Of a stretch of 64,000 bases of DNA, positions 1-8,926 are shown in pieces (position 1 is the stretch's first letter; each line of letters opens with the position of its first letter). The notes below the pieces were generated by a model. That model ran no database searches, was not told the origin of the DNA, and was given only the letters and a program-made list of their open reading frames with translations. Source of the DNA: a virus. The DNA lies in the IMG/VR virus record IMGVR_UViG_3300036770_002165, positions 1 through 64,000 of that record. One strand, written 5' to 3'. The position numbers and the translations under genes are program-made.

Positions 1-46
1 ATGCCATGGTGTTATCCTCCGATGGATAGGTTTATTGGTTGGGTTG

Positions 47-823
47 TTAGAACCGGCCTCGTTGAGTCCGGGAACTTAGTAGCCTGTCACGCATCTTTAC
101 GTATTGATCCATCGGCATATTGCGGATATCCTCCGCGGTCAACGTTTGGTATTCCTGTTGGTTTTCCAGTGGCCCAGTTGGGGGAGCCGTAATTGGAGCC
201 CCCTTAGGACGAGCTGGCTGGCTCGCCCTCTGGATTGATTCGATTATAGCATTACTACGCTCACGAAGTACAGAAATGCTATTTTCGATCTCATCCTCAG
301 TATTCCCAGTAATTAGATCACGAAGCTCAGGAATAATAGATTCCTGCTCATCGTGAAGCCGCCGCTGCCGGTAGCTCTCTAGCTGCTGCAAATACCGCTC
401 TTTTTCGAGGAGAGCGTCCTGGGCCTGGCGCTGCTGCTCAAGCTCCGAGAACTTACGTCCCCACTCCTCTTCGACCTGGTTAATACGCTGGTTGAACTCA
501 TCTTCCTTCTTAGTAAGAAGTTCCTTAGCGGAGAGCTCTTCCATCTCACGCTGGCGGAGAAGCTCTGCTTCCTTACGGGCGCGCTCCTCGGCTTCCTTGA
601 TGGCCTTCTCGCGCTCCTGGCTTAGGATGTTCAACTGCTCTTCCATGGCCTTGACTCGGCCATCTGCGTCCTCAAGACGCTTGTACATTTTATCCTTTTC
701 CTGCTGACGGATCTTGTGGACCTCGTCCTCTGAGAAAAGCTTGGTGTTCTCCTGCTTCACCTCGGCCTGGGGGGCCGGATCTACGGGAATCTGAATACCA
801 TCTTCGATGGTTTGCTTAGCCAT
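47..823 (-). CDS. Scaffolding protein (predicted)
   Basis: 258 aa, highly charged. Residues about 35-200 are a continuous Glu/Lys/Arg/Gln-rich stretch with heptad spacing, so almost certainly a long coiled coil. The C-terminus is basic and short, ending in RTQRGRF, as expected for a scaffold tail that contacts the capsid protein. It sits directly downstream of the portal on the same strand, the usual place for a scaffold just before the major capsid gene, which should lie beyond base 1. There is no protease motif. The start is preceded by an AGAGGT-type ribosome site. Family identity is inferred from composition and position. Confidence 0.75.
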   Translation of the reverse strand: MAKQTIEDGIQIPVDPAPQAEVKQENTKLFSEDEVHKIRQQEKDKMYKRLEDADGRVKAMEEQLNILSQEREKAIKEAEERARKEAELLRQREMEELSAKELLTKKEDEFNQRINQVEEEWGRKFSELEQQRQAQDALLEKERYLQQLESYRQRRLHDEQESIIPELRDLITGNTEDEIENSISVLRERSNAIIESIQRASQPARPKGAPITAPPTGPLENQQEYQTLTAEDIRNMPMDQYVKMRDRLLSSRTQRGRF

Positions 824-874
824 ATCTATACCTCTGTTGGTTGGGCTTATATTGTCTGGGTTAATGCGTCGGTT

Positions 875-2572
875 TTATTCTTCGTCAGGTACACGTCGCT
901 GGGCGAACCTAGCTCCGTAAGCCTTTGCAACAATATTGTTAATCATTCCCTCAGCTGGGGACCCAACTGCTTGGGTTCCAGGGAGCGGGCCGTTACCGGC
1001 CTGAGGACCTCCTGCATTTGTTACATTAGCACCTCCGGCGGGTACCACGCTGGAACCCCCGTCTGGTCCTGGTAACAAACCTGTAGCTAACATAACAGCT
1101 TGATTGATTTGGGCCCTAAGCATGTCCAAGGCACCCTGATCAATAGCGTCATCCCGTAGCTCTTCAAATATTTCACCAAGCTTCTCTCGCGGGAACTCTT
1201 CACCAAGAGCCCGTAGAGCGCCTTCCTTAGACTCAAGTCCGAGGGCCATCTTGGCCTGTACCTCATTAAGCTTGATGAGTACGTCGACTGGGAGCGGTTC
1301 TGGCCAGTGAACCTGAACCTTGTAAGTCAATGGGTCAGCCGGGTCTAGTTGCGGCAGCGCGTCCATCTCCGGTGGCTCACCCAGTGTTGGGTTATAGGTC
1401 AGCCACTCCGGCTCGAACACCGCAGCAGTACGAATGATCAGCTCGTTAACCCGCTCAAGGCCCTTGGTGAAATGGATCCGCTTCATATGGAAACGATTCA
1501 TCATTGGCTGATACTGGATTGCTAGGGCGACACCAGAGGTATTGGACACTGGCTGGAACTGGCCTAGAGCTGTTTCGGGAACTCCTGTGATCTCGTGCAT
1601 TGCGCGCTTTAGGAAACTGATGTACTCAAGTGCCCCGGCCATTTCACCACGTGATTCCAGGTTAAACACGCTGGCATCCTTAGGCAGGCCCGCCCACACC
1701 TTCTTGGGGCCACGCTCAAGCTGGCTAGCCTTAGCGCCGGTAATGATAGTTACCGGAGCAGCGTGGTAGTTGATGATGTCCGATACTTCGGTCATCTTCT
1801 CATTAAGTTCACGGTTCAGTGGGATGATGTCCCAGATATCTGACTGCCCCCATGGGGAGGAGGAAATCGTCATGTTAGGAATGTGAACTACCGGGATCGT
1901 CCCCACTGGGTTCGGGTACTGGTCGATGAGCTCATCGTTGATGTACTGCTCAATCAGGTCATCAGTGAGGATTTCAGTAAAGGTGTAGACCTGACGAGTT
2001 CCTTCAGGAGATGTACCCCAAAAGCGGTACTTCAACTTAAACCGCAGCAGCCGGTTGCGGTCGTGAGGGTGGTACTCAGGGAAACAGTGTGAAGGGTTAA
2101 GGGGGATCACTCGAATACGTCCAGCCTGTGGCACGCCGAGGGCGTCTACGTAGGGCTCTTCGTAAGCAACCTTTACGAAACAGTCTCCCGTTACGCTAGC
2201 AAGCTGCCCCATTTCCCACAGCACATAGTGCTTAGAGTTGTCCTGTTCCCATACCTTGTGTAGCAGATGCGGGATTACCGCTTGGTTCTGTGCAGGAACC
2301 TGCCACTGCACGCCCTTACCAAAGCAGAAGTTTGTGATGTAGTCCGACATTGTCCGGACGTAGTTCATCGTGATGTTCTGCTCACCCATTTCACGGCGGT
2401 AAGACCAGTGGTGTCCGAGGTACCACGCCCAGCAGGTGGAGTACCGGTTAAGGCGAGGGCCATGTACTTCAAACTCTTCGTCCGCAAGCTCTACTAGGCC
2501 CAACGGTGAAATAGCGACCGTTAGGTCGCTGGACGAGGCTCTATAGCTTGGTGACCAGAAATCAATCGGCAT
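875..2572 (-). CDS. Portal protein
   Basis: 565 aa, the normal size for a portal. The N-terminal part (SPSYRASSSDL, then a region with NYVRTMSDYITNF) and the central segment with INYHAAPVTIITGAK and PKVWAGLP-like turns match the general plan of portals in large actinobacteriophages. The last 60 residues are Gly/Pro/Ala-rich and probably disordered. The dodecameric portal forms the DNA channel at the capsid vertex and docks the terminase. Context supports the call: terminase and metallophosphoesterase upstream, scaffold downstream. No single diagnostic motif exists for portals, so the call rests on size, overall resemblance and neighbours. Confidence 0.8.
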   Translation of the reverse strand: MPIDFWSPSYRASSSDLTVAISPLGLVELADEEFEVHGPRLNRYSTCWAWYLGHHWSYRREMGEQNITMNYVRTMSDYITNFCFGKGVQWQVPAQNQAVIPHLLHKVWEQDNSKHYVLWEMGQLASVTGDCFVKVAYEEPYVDALGVPQAGRIRVIPLNPSHCFPEYHPHDRNRLLRFKLKYRFWGTSPEGTRQVYTFTEILTDDLIEQYINDELIDQYPNPVGTIPVVHIPNMTISSSPWGQSDIWDIIPLNRELNEKMTEVSDIINYHAAPVTIITGAKASQLERGPKKVWAGLPKDASVFNLESRGEMAGALEYISFLKRAMHEITGVPETALGQFQPVSNTSGVALAIQYQPMMNRFHMKRIHFTKGLERVNELIIRTAAVFEPEWLTYNPTLGEPPEMDALPQLDPADPLTYKVQVHWPEPLPVDVLIKLNEVQAKMALGLESKEGALRALGEEFPREKLGEIFEELRDDAIDQGALDMLRAQINQAVMLATGLLPGPDGGSSVVPAGGANVTNAGGPQAGNGPLPGTQAVGSPAEGMINNIVAKAYGARFAQRRVPDEE

Positions 2573-2578
2573 GAATGT

Positions 2579-2929
2579 TTACCTGCTTCGCCGTTTCTTC
2601 TTGTCAATAATAGCAGGATTATCGAGGTAGGTTATCTTTTTAACCATACCTGAGGGGATGTGAATCACGTTGCTATAGATGTTCGCCTTATCCCTAAACA
2701 CGCAGTACGTAGATGTGAGGGTTATGTAACCTTCAAACTCAGAGGGCCAAACCCAACCAATTGTCACTGGTATTGCGGGATCTGGTTTGTAATCGTCACC
2801 AAACACCCACGTGTCGTCGCCATCGAATGCGTCTACCCACTCGACTATTGCGGCTCGTGCTAGGGGCTCCTGGTGCATAGGAGAATGATACCCTGGATCT
2901 GATTTACTTAGTACTGTATAGTTTCCCAC
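2579..2929 (-). CDS. Small protein between metallophosphoesterase and portal
   Basis: 116 aa with the start chosen at GTG 2929, because GGGGGGAGG lies 9 nt upstream on the minus strand; the upstream ATG at 2995 has no such signal and would overlap the phosphoesterase by 92 bases, whereas this start overlaps by only 26. Predicted mostly beta, with a very basic C-terminus (KKKRRSR). The gene ends 7 bases before the portal start, so it is translationally linked to the morphogenesis genes. Function unknown; head-tail connection or a structural role is possible. Confidence 0.65.
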   Translation of the reverse strand: MGNYTVLSKSDPGYHSPMHQEPLARAAIVEWVDAFDGDDTWVFGDDYKPDPAIPVTIGWVWPSEFEGYITLTSTYCVFRDKANIYSNVIHIPSGMVKKITYLDNPAIIDKKKRRSR

Positions 2930-4043
2930 GGAAGAAGGCCTCCCCCCCGTGGAACGGGACCTGCTCGTACCAGAACTGCCCATCGCCCTCCTCAAAGGTC
3001 ACAACGCCGAGGCCCTGCTGCCAGTCCTCTACTACGGTCATTGGGCGGCCATCCAAATCAAGTCCGCCTTTAGTACTGGGCACGGTGCCGTCGCAGCGAG
3101 CTAGCGTACCAGGGGATGCGGCCATGACAGTCTTGGGACCGTCCCAGTCCGAGCGTGACCGCTCAGCCCACTCGCGTCGGTGAATATGGCCGTATAGGAC
3201 GCTGGTTTTCTCTGTACTAAGGTACGCGTGCGCCGTGGATCCGTTACTCCGTACTTTTGTGCCGTGGATGACCCGGAGCCGCTGGTTGATCCAGAACTGG
3301 CCAGCCGGGTAGCCTGGTACAAACTCAATGCCAAACTCGTCAAAACGACAAAGGTAAGGAACGCTGAGTACGGGCCAGCTATCTGGCGTATTGCCCTTAC
3401 GGAGAGCAAACGCAGACTTCGCATTGTCGATAACATAGTTCACCAGCCTCTCTTCGTGGTTACCAGAGAGCCAGACGACCCTGGCATGTGGAGCAAGCGA
3501 CCGGATTTGAGCACACAGTGTTGTGGCGCGGTCAATGGACGCCTGGGTCGTCAGGGCATATGCACTGCTGAGTCGGTACTTACCAAACTCAGGTAGATCC
3601 AGATTGTCTCCGACCATTACAATCAGATCTGGCTTAACGTCCTTAATGATTGAGAAGGCGATATCAATCGCCCCCTCGTCATGGGTCGGCTCCAGCTGGC
3701 CTTCTTTGTTGCGGAAGTACCCGATCTGCATGTCTGGCAAAACAACGCAAGTGCGGTAGTCAGTGGGGGGCTTTGGCTTAGCCTTTACTGGTGGCAATTT
3801 AACGGCTGGTCCCTGCTGCACTACCGGCCACTGTGGACCTGCCTCAAATGCCGGGCTGAATTGGATACCGAGAAGATCGTGGATCTCGGCTTCTCCATCT
3901 TCGTTTTTAGTAAGTGACTGGTACAGCGATACACGCTTAACTGCGCCTATTTCATCCAGCTCGATATCGTTGCGCTTGAGAAGCTCAGCTATCTTGCCCA
4001 GTGCGTATTTAGAGTTTCCAAGATCCTTTGACAAGTCACTCAC
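2904..4043 (-). CDS. Calcineurin-like metallophosphoesterase
   Basis: 379 aa. From about residue 100 the five metallophosphoesterase blocks appear in order: LPDMQIG, VGDNLDLP, SGNHEER, VIHGTKV and LYGHIHRRE. The first block reads D-x-Q where most family members have D-x-H, so one metal ligand differs. The N-terminal 80 residues form a separate domain of unknown role. The enzyme should hydrolyse phosphoesters (nucleic acid or nucleotide) with two metals. Similar genes sit near terminase in other large actinobacteriophages. The C-terminus overlaps the next gene and the N-terminus overlaps the HTH gene by 8 bases, so expression is coupled. Confidence 0.88.
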   Translation of the reverse strand: MSDLSKDLGNSKYALGKIAELLKRNDIELDEIGAVKRVSLYQSLTKNEDGEAEIHDLLGIQFSPAFEAGPQWPVVQQGPAVKLPPVKAKPKPPTDYRTCVVLPDMQIGYFRNKEGQLEPTHDEGAIDIAFSIIKDVKPDLIVMVGDNLDLPEFGKYRLSSAYALTTQASIDRATTLCAQIRSLAPHARVVWLSGNHEERLVNYVIDNAKSAFALRKGNTPDSWPVLSVPYLCRFDEFGIEFVPGYPAGQFWINQRLRVIHGTKVRSNGSTAHAYLSTEKTSVLYGHIHRREWAERSRSDWDGPKTVMAASPGTLARCDGTVPSTKGGLDLDGRPMTVVEDWQQGLGVVTFEEGDGQFWYEQVPFHGGEAFFRGKLYSTK

Positions 4044-4311
4044 ACCGGCACCTCTTTGCTACGTGTCTTGCAACAGTACTTGAGCTGATGTCGTATCCAT
4101 GCTTACGGAGAACCCCCGTAAGCCACTGCGACGAATACACTTTTGACCTTCCCGAACCGGCGTCTTCACGAATCATGTCAACAGCACGGTCGAGAGCCTG
4201 AGCCTCATCAGTGTTCATCTGCTGGCGGATCTTCGTTAGCCCACAGTCTGTCTTTCCGTCTGCGGGTACCGGGGATGTCAGGTCATCAAAAAGTGATGAG
4301 TCCTGCTCCAT
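4036..4311 (-). CDS. Small HTH-type protein, possible small terminase or regulator
   Basis: 91 aa. The C-terminal 40 residues (SSQWLTGVLRKHGYDISSSTVARHVAKRCRCE) read as a helix-turn-helix of the kind that recognises DNA through a second helix starting SSSTVARH. The N-terminal half is acidic. It precedes the metallophosphoesterase and overlaps it by 8 bases. A small DNA-binding protein close to TerL and portal could be the small terminase subunit, but TerS proteins are usually longer, so a regulatory role is equally possible. Confidence 0.6.
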   Translation of the reverse strand: MEQDSSLFDDLTSPVPADGKTDCGLTKIRQQMNTDEAQALDRAVDMIREDAGSGRSKVYSSQWLTGVLRKHGYDISSSTVARHVAKRCRCE

Positions 4312-4335
4312 ATTGTGCTCCTACGGTTAATCTGT

Positions 4336-4506
4336 TTAAGCAGCTTTGCCGCTTTTAGAAGTATAGCCGTTCTTGCTTTTGTTTGTGCGCATTATCTGCG
4401 CGTCGATCTTCTTTATAAGCCTGACCAGGGTTTCTTCGTCTTCAAATCCACGAACATGCACTCGTGATAGGTACTCGCGAATCAACTGAAGTTCTCCTGC
4501 AGTCAT
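4336..4506 (-). CDS. Small charged protein (56 aa)
   Basis: 56 aa starting MTAGELQLIREYLSRVHV and ending in a Lys/Ser-rich tail. The start is decided by a perfect AAGGAGG 5 nt upstream of ATG 4506. Predicted helix then basic tail. It lies between the terminator pair and the HTH gene and is the first gene of the leftward portal-scaffold operon. No family recognised. Confidence 0.6.
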   Translation of the reverse strand: MTAGELQLIREYLSRVHVRGFEDEETLVRLIKKIDAQIMRTNKSKNGYTSKSGKAA

Positions 4507-4567
4507 TGTTTCCTCCTTAAGGCCGGAAGAAAACTGTAGCAGAGGTTGTCAAGTATGAACAGCACAA

Positions 4568-4589
4568 AGGCCCCCCTTTCGGGGGGCCT
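4568..4589 (-). terminator. Rho-independent terminator hairpin
   Basis: Perfect 9-bp stem (AGGCCCCCC with GGGGGGCCT) and a 4-nt loop, followed on the minus strand by TTTGTGCT. It lies downstream of the 4674-5075 gene and upstream of the 4336-4506 gene, so it separates the terminase segment from the portal segment of the leftward genes. Confidence 0.7.
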
Positions 4590-4628
4590 GAACCTACATG
4601 CCGAAGCAAATAGGGGAGTGGATGTGCG

Positions 4629-4650
4629 AAGGGGGGCTTACGCCCCCCTT
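4629..4650 (-). terminator. Second perfect G/C hairpin, tandem with the terminator
   Basis: Perfect 9-bp stem (AAGGGGGGC with GCCCCCCTT) and a TTAC loop, 23 bases after the stop of the 4674-5075 gene. It has no T-run on the minus strand, so it may stabilise the 3' end or act with the hairpin at 4568-4589. Confidence 0.5.
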
Positions 4651-4673
4651 CTAGTAGCGGTAGTTGGTGTTTG

Positions 4674-5075
4674 TCAGTCGGTAACTCGCGCGATATTCGG
4701 GCGGTTCATGTGCCCACCACTACCGTAGACATATTCAAACTGAGGCATTGCGTCGCCTGACATTGAGCCCTGAACGAAGTCTGAGAGCATGGCAGGAGCC
4801 TCGATCCAGGAGGCAGAACCAACGTGGGCGCGCTCGCGCATGGTCTCCTCTGGATACTTGTAGAACATCTCTGGGTTGTTGTGGTTCATGCGCATTGGTG
4901 ATGGGGCAGTATCGGCGTAAGCTCCACGACCGAAGTCCATGGGAACGTCGGTGTCACTCTCGATACCTTCCTGGAAGCGCTGTGGTCCCCGGTTGCCCGG
5001 GATGCTTGGAGCCATTGTCCGCTCAAAGACGGGCATTCCCTTCTCAGGGAACATTGGGTTTGGAGCTACTGTCAT
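4674..5075 (-). CDS. Unknown virion-region protein (133 aa)
   Basis: 133 aa, rich in Met, Pro, Gly and Asn, little predicted secondary structure, many short acidic and aromatic patches. It follows TerL and is closed by two hairpins, so it ends a transcription unit. Good ribosome site (AGGAGG) just upstream. Composition resembles the disordered proteins encoded at 53.4-57.9 kb. Probably a minor virion or assembly protein; no family recognised. Confidence 0.6.
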   Translation of the reverse strand: MTVAPNPMFPEKGMPVFERTMAPSIPGNRGPQRFQEGIESDTDVPMDFGRGAYADTAPSPMRMNHNNPEMFYKYPEETMRERAHVGSASWIEAPAMLSDFVQGSMSGDAMPQFEYVYGSGGHMNRPNIARVTD

Positions 5076-5128
5076 GTACCCTCCTAAAGGAATACGTGTT
5101 TATATGTAAAGGATAGCATCTTTTTATG

Positions 5129-6691
5129 TCACCGTCCAAAGAATGGCGACTCGCTAACCGTTATAACTGGCATTGTATCAGCTACTGACAGTGAGCAGGC
5201 GATGGCCAGGGAGTCTGGGTAATCGTCGAAGGCCCCCTTCTCATCTGGGGCGGCAGCCAACAGATAAGGACCTCTGTACACTTTCTCGAGGTCGGACATC
5301 TGCTGGTTGAACTTTTTCCATACTTTGGTACGGCGCGCCTTTGAGTGGCCAGGAACTACGATCTGGTTTCTTTGGATCAGCTCGGTAAGATGCACCCAAC
5401 GTTCGTTCTGAGCTTTTGCGTCGGACGAAACCGCGGTGACTTCTATGTTAGGCATGAGGATCTGCAGGCGTTCCGCTACAGCTCCTCCAACACCTTGAGC
5501 GTCTACACCAATTCTGTACACATCGTAGTTACGTAGGAAATCAACAATTTCAAAGTACTGTTGCTCCCACTCGGTGTTGTTGATTTCTAACCAGTTAAGT
5601 ATGCGGTGCTCATAGAAACCAAACCCATCTGGATGATCCCAGTCCACCCATACCGCAGTAACTACGGTTGAGTCGTTGGTTCTAGCAACGTCGATTCCCG
5701 CCACAATCGGTGTTCTCCACCACTGCCGCACCAGGGGCATTGAGGGGTCGTACAGCTGCCCCAACTTCTCGTCGGTGACGAACATTCCCTTCTCCAGAAT
5801 CCACTTGTTGCAGTAGGACATTTGGAATTCATCAGAGTCTTCTCCTATGCGGACCTTCTCCTTGGCGATGAACTTCGCGTAGTTTGGGTTGTACTTGGAA
5901 GCCGTGCGCCAGTCATACTCAAAATGAGCTTGACGGTGGTTGCGCTTTGCGTTGATATCCCGCCGCTTGTTGTATTGGATCATCTTATAGAAATAAGACT
6001 TGTTACGGGTAGCTGTACCCGTGAGAGTTATCGAACCGTTATTGAACGCCAACATGGGCTTGATTGACTTAGTAATCATAAACTCATCGGCCTCCTGGGC
6101 CTCATCAATGAGCACAAAATGATACGTCTTAGATTCGATCTTGGCTTTTGGGTTACAGGTCTGCATACGGCACAGAGATCCTGAATGTTTAAGGCTGATG
6201 AGGCGACCCTTGCCACGTGACCCGCCAGCAGCGGGCTTGTCATCGATCTCTGGATCAAGAAGAAAGTCCATAGCATGATCGCTGGTGAGCTTGTTGACTA
6301 TACGGCTGAACACTGTGTCAGCCTGATCCTCAACGGGAGCAAACACCCCGCACCAGAATCCTTTTTCAAACTTACCCAGCCAGGTTGGGTAGACCTTGGC
6401 CAGCTTGGGCAGGATGACCATCATGGCTGCCATGACGTTGGAAAGTACCTCTGACTTTCCCGACTGACGCGTTGCCACCAGGGTCATTTCTTCACCATCG
6501 CCAAGAACTATAGATTCGATAATGCGGTAGGCAATGGGTATCTGATAGGGGAAGAGTTTTACATCACAAAACTCTTCAGTAAAAAGAATCAGTTTAAGTA
6601 CAAGGTGGTCTACGAACTCAGCGGATGTTTCGTCAAGCTCAGTTTCTGGATGCTCAGGCTCCAGCTGGTCCTCAAGAACTAGGTCGTCCAT
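5129..6691 (-). CDS. terL: Terminase large subunit (TerL)
   Basis: 520 aa. The ATPase half shows a Walker A-type loop VATRQSGKSE (residues about 74-81) and a Walker B FVLIDEAQEAD with the catalytic Glu, followed by a TGTATRNKS coupling motif. The nuclease half shows the RNase H-like acids in IDVARTNDST, IGVDAQGVGG and DDYPDSLAIA. The enzyme pumps DNA into the prohead and makes the packaging cuts. The start is taken as ATG 6691 with AAGG 9 nt upstream; GTG 6694 is equally possible. It overlaps the preceding 79-aa gene by 20 bases. Confidence 0.95.
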   Translation of the reverse strand: MDDLVLEDQLEPEHPETELDETSAEFVDHLVLKLILFTEEFCDVKLFPYQIPIAYRIIESIVLGDGEEMTLVATRQSGKSEVLSNVMAAMMVILPKLAKVYPTWLGKFEKGFWCGVFAPVEDQADTVFSRIVNKLTSDHAMDFLLDPEIDDKPAAGGSRGKGRLISLKHSGSLCRMQTCNPKAKIESKTYHFVLIDEAQEADEFMITKSIKPMLAFNNGSITLTGTATRNKSYFYKMIQYNKRRDINAKRNHRQAHFEYDWRTASKYNPNYAKFIAKEKVRIGEDSDEFQMSYCNKWILEKGMFVTDEKLGQLYDPSMPLVRQWWRTPIVAGIDVARTNDSTVVTAVWVDWDHPDGFGFYEHRILNWLEINNTEWEQQYFEIVDFLRNYDVYRIGVDAQGVGGAVAERLQILMPNIEVTAVSSDAKAQNERWVHLTELIQRNQIVVPGHSKARRTKVWKKFNQQMSDLEKVYRGPYLLAAAPDEKGAFDDYPDSLAIACSLSVADTMPVITVSESPFFGR

Positions 6692-6911
6692 CACGTCGTA
6701 CCTTTAGTTCTGACCACACCTCATCAATGGCACCAAGACATTTATCCACCTCTTCTGGTAGTTCGTCGTGGTCTCGCCATACGTCGTAAGACGACCCAAG
6801 TTGCATGATTAGTGAGTCCATCCACATAATCAGGTCGTGTTCGGATAGCTTGGCCACCCGAGGAATGATTGACCCCTTGAGTTCCTTTGGCTTGTTTTTA
6901 AACAGTTTCAT
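6672..6911 (-). CDS. Small acidic protein upstream of TerL
   Basis: 79 aa. Basic N-terminus (MKLFKNKPKELKG), then an acidic helical body with HDLIMWMDSLIMQLG. It overlaps both neighbours by a few bases, so it is translated with TerL. A small protein immediately before TerL could be the small terminase subunit, but no HTH is visible. Function unknown. Confidence 0.6.
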   Translation of the reverse strand: MKLFKNKPKELKGSIIPRVAKLSEHDLIMWMDSLIMQLGSSYDVWRDHDELPEEVDKCLGAIDEVWSELKVRRDGRPSS

Positions 6912-7177
6912 CGCCAGTCGCCTATCTCATCTGGGTCAGAGTCTAACAGTCGGCCCTGGATGGCGTAAAGAAGACCGTCTTGGTCGTTTAACTTTTGAGG
7001 TTTTCCGCATATGCCAACCTGGAATGAGTACTTACCAAAACGTACTTGGATACCGTTACCAGTCAGCCAGGGCGCGGATGTCTGACGCATAAACCCCCTT
7101 GCGATGAGTGGTTCCCCCTTTTTACCAGTATTTTTTGTTATCCAATACAACTTGTAAAATACGTATAAATTATTCAT
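6908..7177 (-). CDS. Unknown protein (89 aa)
   Basis: 89 aa, predicted beta-rich after an aromatic N-terminus (MNNLYVFYKLYWITKNTG). No motif recognised. It overlaps the next gene by 4 bases (ATGA) and follows the 199-aa tail-region gene by one base, so it belongs to the tail-to-terminase operon. Confidence 0.55.
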   Translation of the reverse strand: MNNLYVFYKLYWITKNTGKKGEPLIARGFMRQTSAPWLTGNGIQVRFGKYSFQVGICGKPQKLNDQDGLLYAIQGRLLDSDPDEIGDWR

Positions 7178-7178
7178 G

Positions 7179-7778
7179 TTAATCCTCTACTAATAGTTCT
7201 CCGGTAAAAGTGGGGTGTAGAGACCTATACACCGACTCATCTTTCGTACCACGAAAATAGTCCCCAGAAGCAGTAATCCCCGAAGCTCCTGATGGATGGC
7301 TCGGTCCTTGTCCGATAATCCTACCCAATGAAGTGCCTGTTTTTAGTCGATCAAAATCATCGCGTAAGCGTCTTTCATACGTGTAGTACACCGAAGGATT
7401 AGATTTACGACGTCTAAAAACCACTATCAAATCTCCTATTACTGCTTCACCGCGCTTACCAGTAGGTACCCATTGAAACAACTCAACTCTGGTTGAAAGA
7501 TCCGGGCCATACCCGTAGTTTGCCGGTTTTTTATCTGGCCGCGGGCCACCCCCTGATGGGTCAACAGCCACTACCTCGGTCGGTGGGGGAAGGGGTTCAG
7601 TAGCTGTCCCTTCTGTTGTTTCAAAGCTCTCTGTGCCCTCTTCAACTACGGGTTCTGGTTCTGGGCCGTATAGTGCCTCAGCGGCTGATGGGCGGTAGTA
7701 CGGTGTGTTTTCAATAATCTCGCCTAGGCGAGTACCTAGGCCCCTAACCCTTCGGGGAGGGATGTCTTCTACAGCCAT
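7179..7778 (-). CDS. Unknown virion-associated protein (199 aa)
   Basis: 199 aa. Residues about 30-85 are Pro/Glu/Thr-rich and disordered; residues about 95-199 form a folded segment with WVPTGKRGEAVIGDLIVVFRR. It lies two bases after the tail collar gene. The layout (linker plus compact domain) suits a virion accessory protein, but I do not recognise the fold. Confidence 0.55.
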   Translation of the reverse strand: MAVEDIPPRRVRGLGTRLGEIIENTPYYRPSAAEALYGPEPEPVVEEGTESFETTEGTATEPLPPPTEVVAVDPSGGGPRPDKKPANYGYGPDLSTRVELFQWVPTGKRGEAVIGDLIVVFRRRKSNPSVYYTYERRLRDDFDRLKTGTSLGRIIGQGPSHPSGASGITASGDYFRGTKDESVYRSLHPTFTGELLVED

Positions 7779-7780
7779 AA

Positions 7781-8914
7781 TCAGGTCTTAATAATATAGT
7801 TGACCACCAACGAGGGCTGAACGTGGGGGATTGTAGAAGCTGCGGGTAGAGAGTTAGTGATATTAGCTTCGTGTGAGTGGCCACCAGAACTGGGGATACT
7901 TAGCGTGTGGGTATGCCCCTGACTTGCATTTCCAGAAGACCCACTGTGGCTGTGGTTGTCCAGGTCTTGGGTTTGGCCCGCTAAAGATCCGGTGCCATTT
8001 AAACCGATAGGCCCAGTACCAAATCCACTCCCCGTTCCACCGATGTCAAAGAAGTTTACGGTGTGTTTGTGCTTTCCTCCGGAAAGAGAAACGGAGTGAC
8101 TATGGGTTTGACTTTGGTCTCCAGTAGTCACCTGGTCATGGGGGTGGGCACCCTGTCCAGTAAAGGTTATGCTATGAGCGTGTCCTGGTAGCTGAACTTG
8201 GTTTGTGTTTGGTGCGGGTGCTCCCCCAATCAAGGAGGTATCAGCCCTACCAACTTTTCCTCCTAAAACACCAAAGTTAGCGTTACCGGATTCAAATCCC
8301 GCTGGAACACGACCACGAAGATCTGGAACGTTAAACTGCGCGGGGTTAGTAGTTGTAGTGTAAGAAGTTCCTATGGCTGTAAACAGCGCTGAGTATGTCG
8401 ATCTTGAAATTGCTTGTCCGTCACACAAAAAGAACCCGCCAGGAAGCTCTACGCCGCTAAGGGCGGTTCCGGCAAAAGGAAGAATTGTCCCAGTTGGAAC
8501 AACGGCACCGCTGCTTGAAGACGCCGCAGCCCAACGTACACCTACTGATTGAGTGGAGTCCGCAACAAGAACAGAACCGTTAGCTCCTACGGGAAGGCGT
8601 GCGTAGGTATCTGGGCCTGCGCCGACGATCAAGTCACCAGGTGCGTCAATGGAATCTGCGGTAACTACGAATGAAGTGTCGATACCAAGAGTTGCCTGTC
8701 CAGAGGTTGCGCCTCCGGTAAGACCGGTACCTGCGATAACAGCCGTTATATCACCAGCTGCCGCTACTGGGAGGCTGTCCCAGGCAGTAATGCCGTCACC
8801 AAACTTTATGACCTTTGTGTCGCTTTCAAACCCCAGTTCGCCCTCTGCGAGAACGGGGTTAGCTGAGGACCACTCCGTCGAGGTTCCTCGGCGGAATTGA
8901 ATTCTTACGGCCAT
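7781..8914 (-). CDS. Tail-collar domain tail fibre protein
   Basis: 377 aa. The N-terminus (IQFRRGTSTEWSSANPVLAEGELGFE) is the short beta module found at the start of many tail fibre and tropism proteins. Residues about 140-220 carry a phage tail collar domain (PVGTILPFAG-like entry, GGFFLCDGQAISRSTY, NVPDLRGRVPAG). The rest is a His/Ser/Gly-rich stretch with repeated H-S-H and H-x-H pairs (HAHSI, THSHSV, HSHSG), probably metal-binding as in other collar fibres. It should form a trimeric distal fibre that contacts the host. It is encoded between endolysin and terminase. Confidence 0.85.
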   Translation of the reverse strand: MAVRIQFRRGTSTEWSSANPVLAEGELGFESDTKVIKFGDGITAWDSLPVAAAGDITAVIAGTGLTGGATSGQATLGIDTSFVVTADSIDAPGDLIVGAGPDTYARLPVGANGSVLVADSTQSVGVRWAAASSSSGAVVPTGTILPFAGTALSGVELPGGFFLCDGQAISRSTYSALFTAIGTSYTTTTNPAQFNVPDLRGRVPAGFESGNANFGVLGGKVGRADTSLIGGAPAPNTNQVQLPGHAHSITFTGQGAHPHDQVTTGDQSQTHSHSVSLSGGKHKHTVNFFDIGGTGSGFGTGPIGLNGTGSLAGQTQDLDNHSHSGSSGNASQGHTHTLSIPSSGGHSHEANITNSLPAASTIPHVQPSLVVNYIIKT

Positions 8915-8926
8915 TGATTACTCCAA

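Noticed and set aside
1-192. Plus-strand open frame at the left edge
   Set aside because: It lies opposite the scaffold gene and has no matching neighbour or ribosome site.
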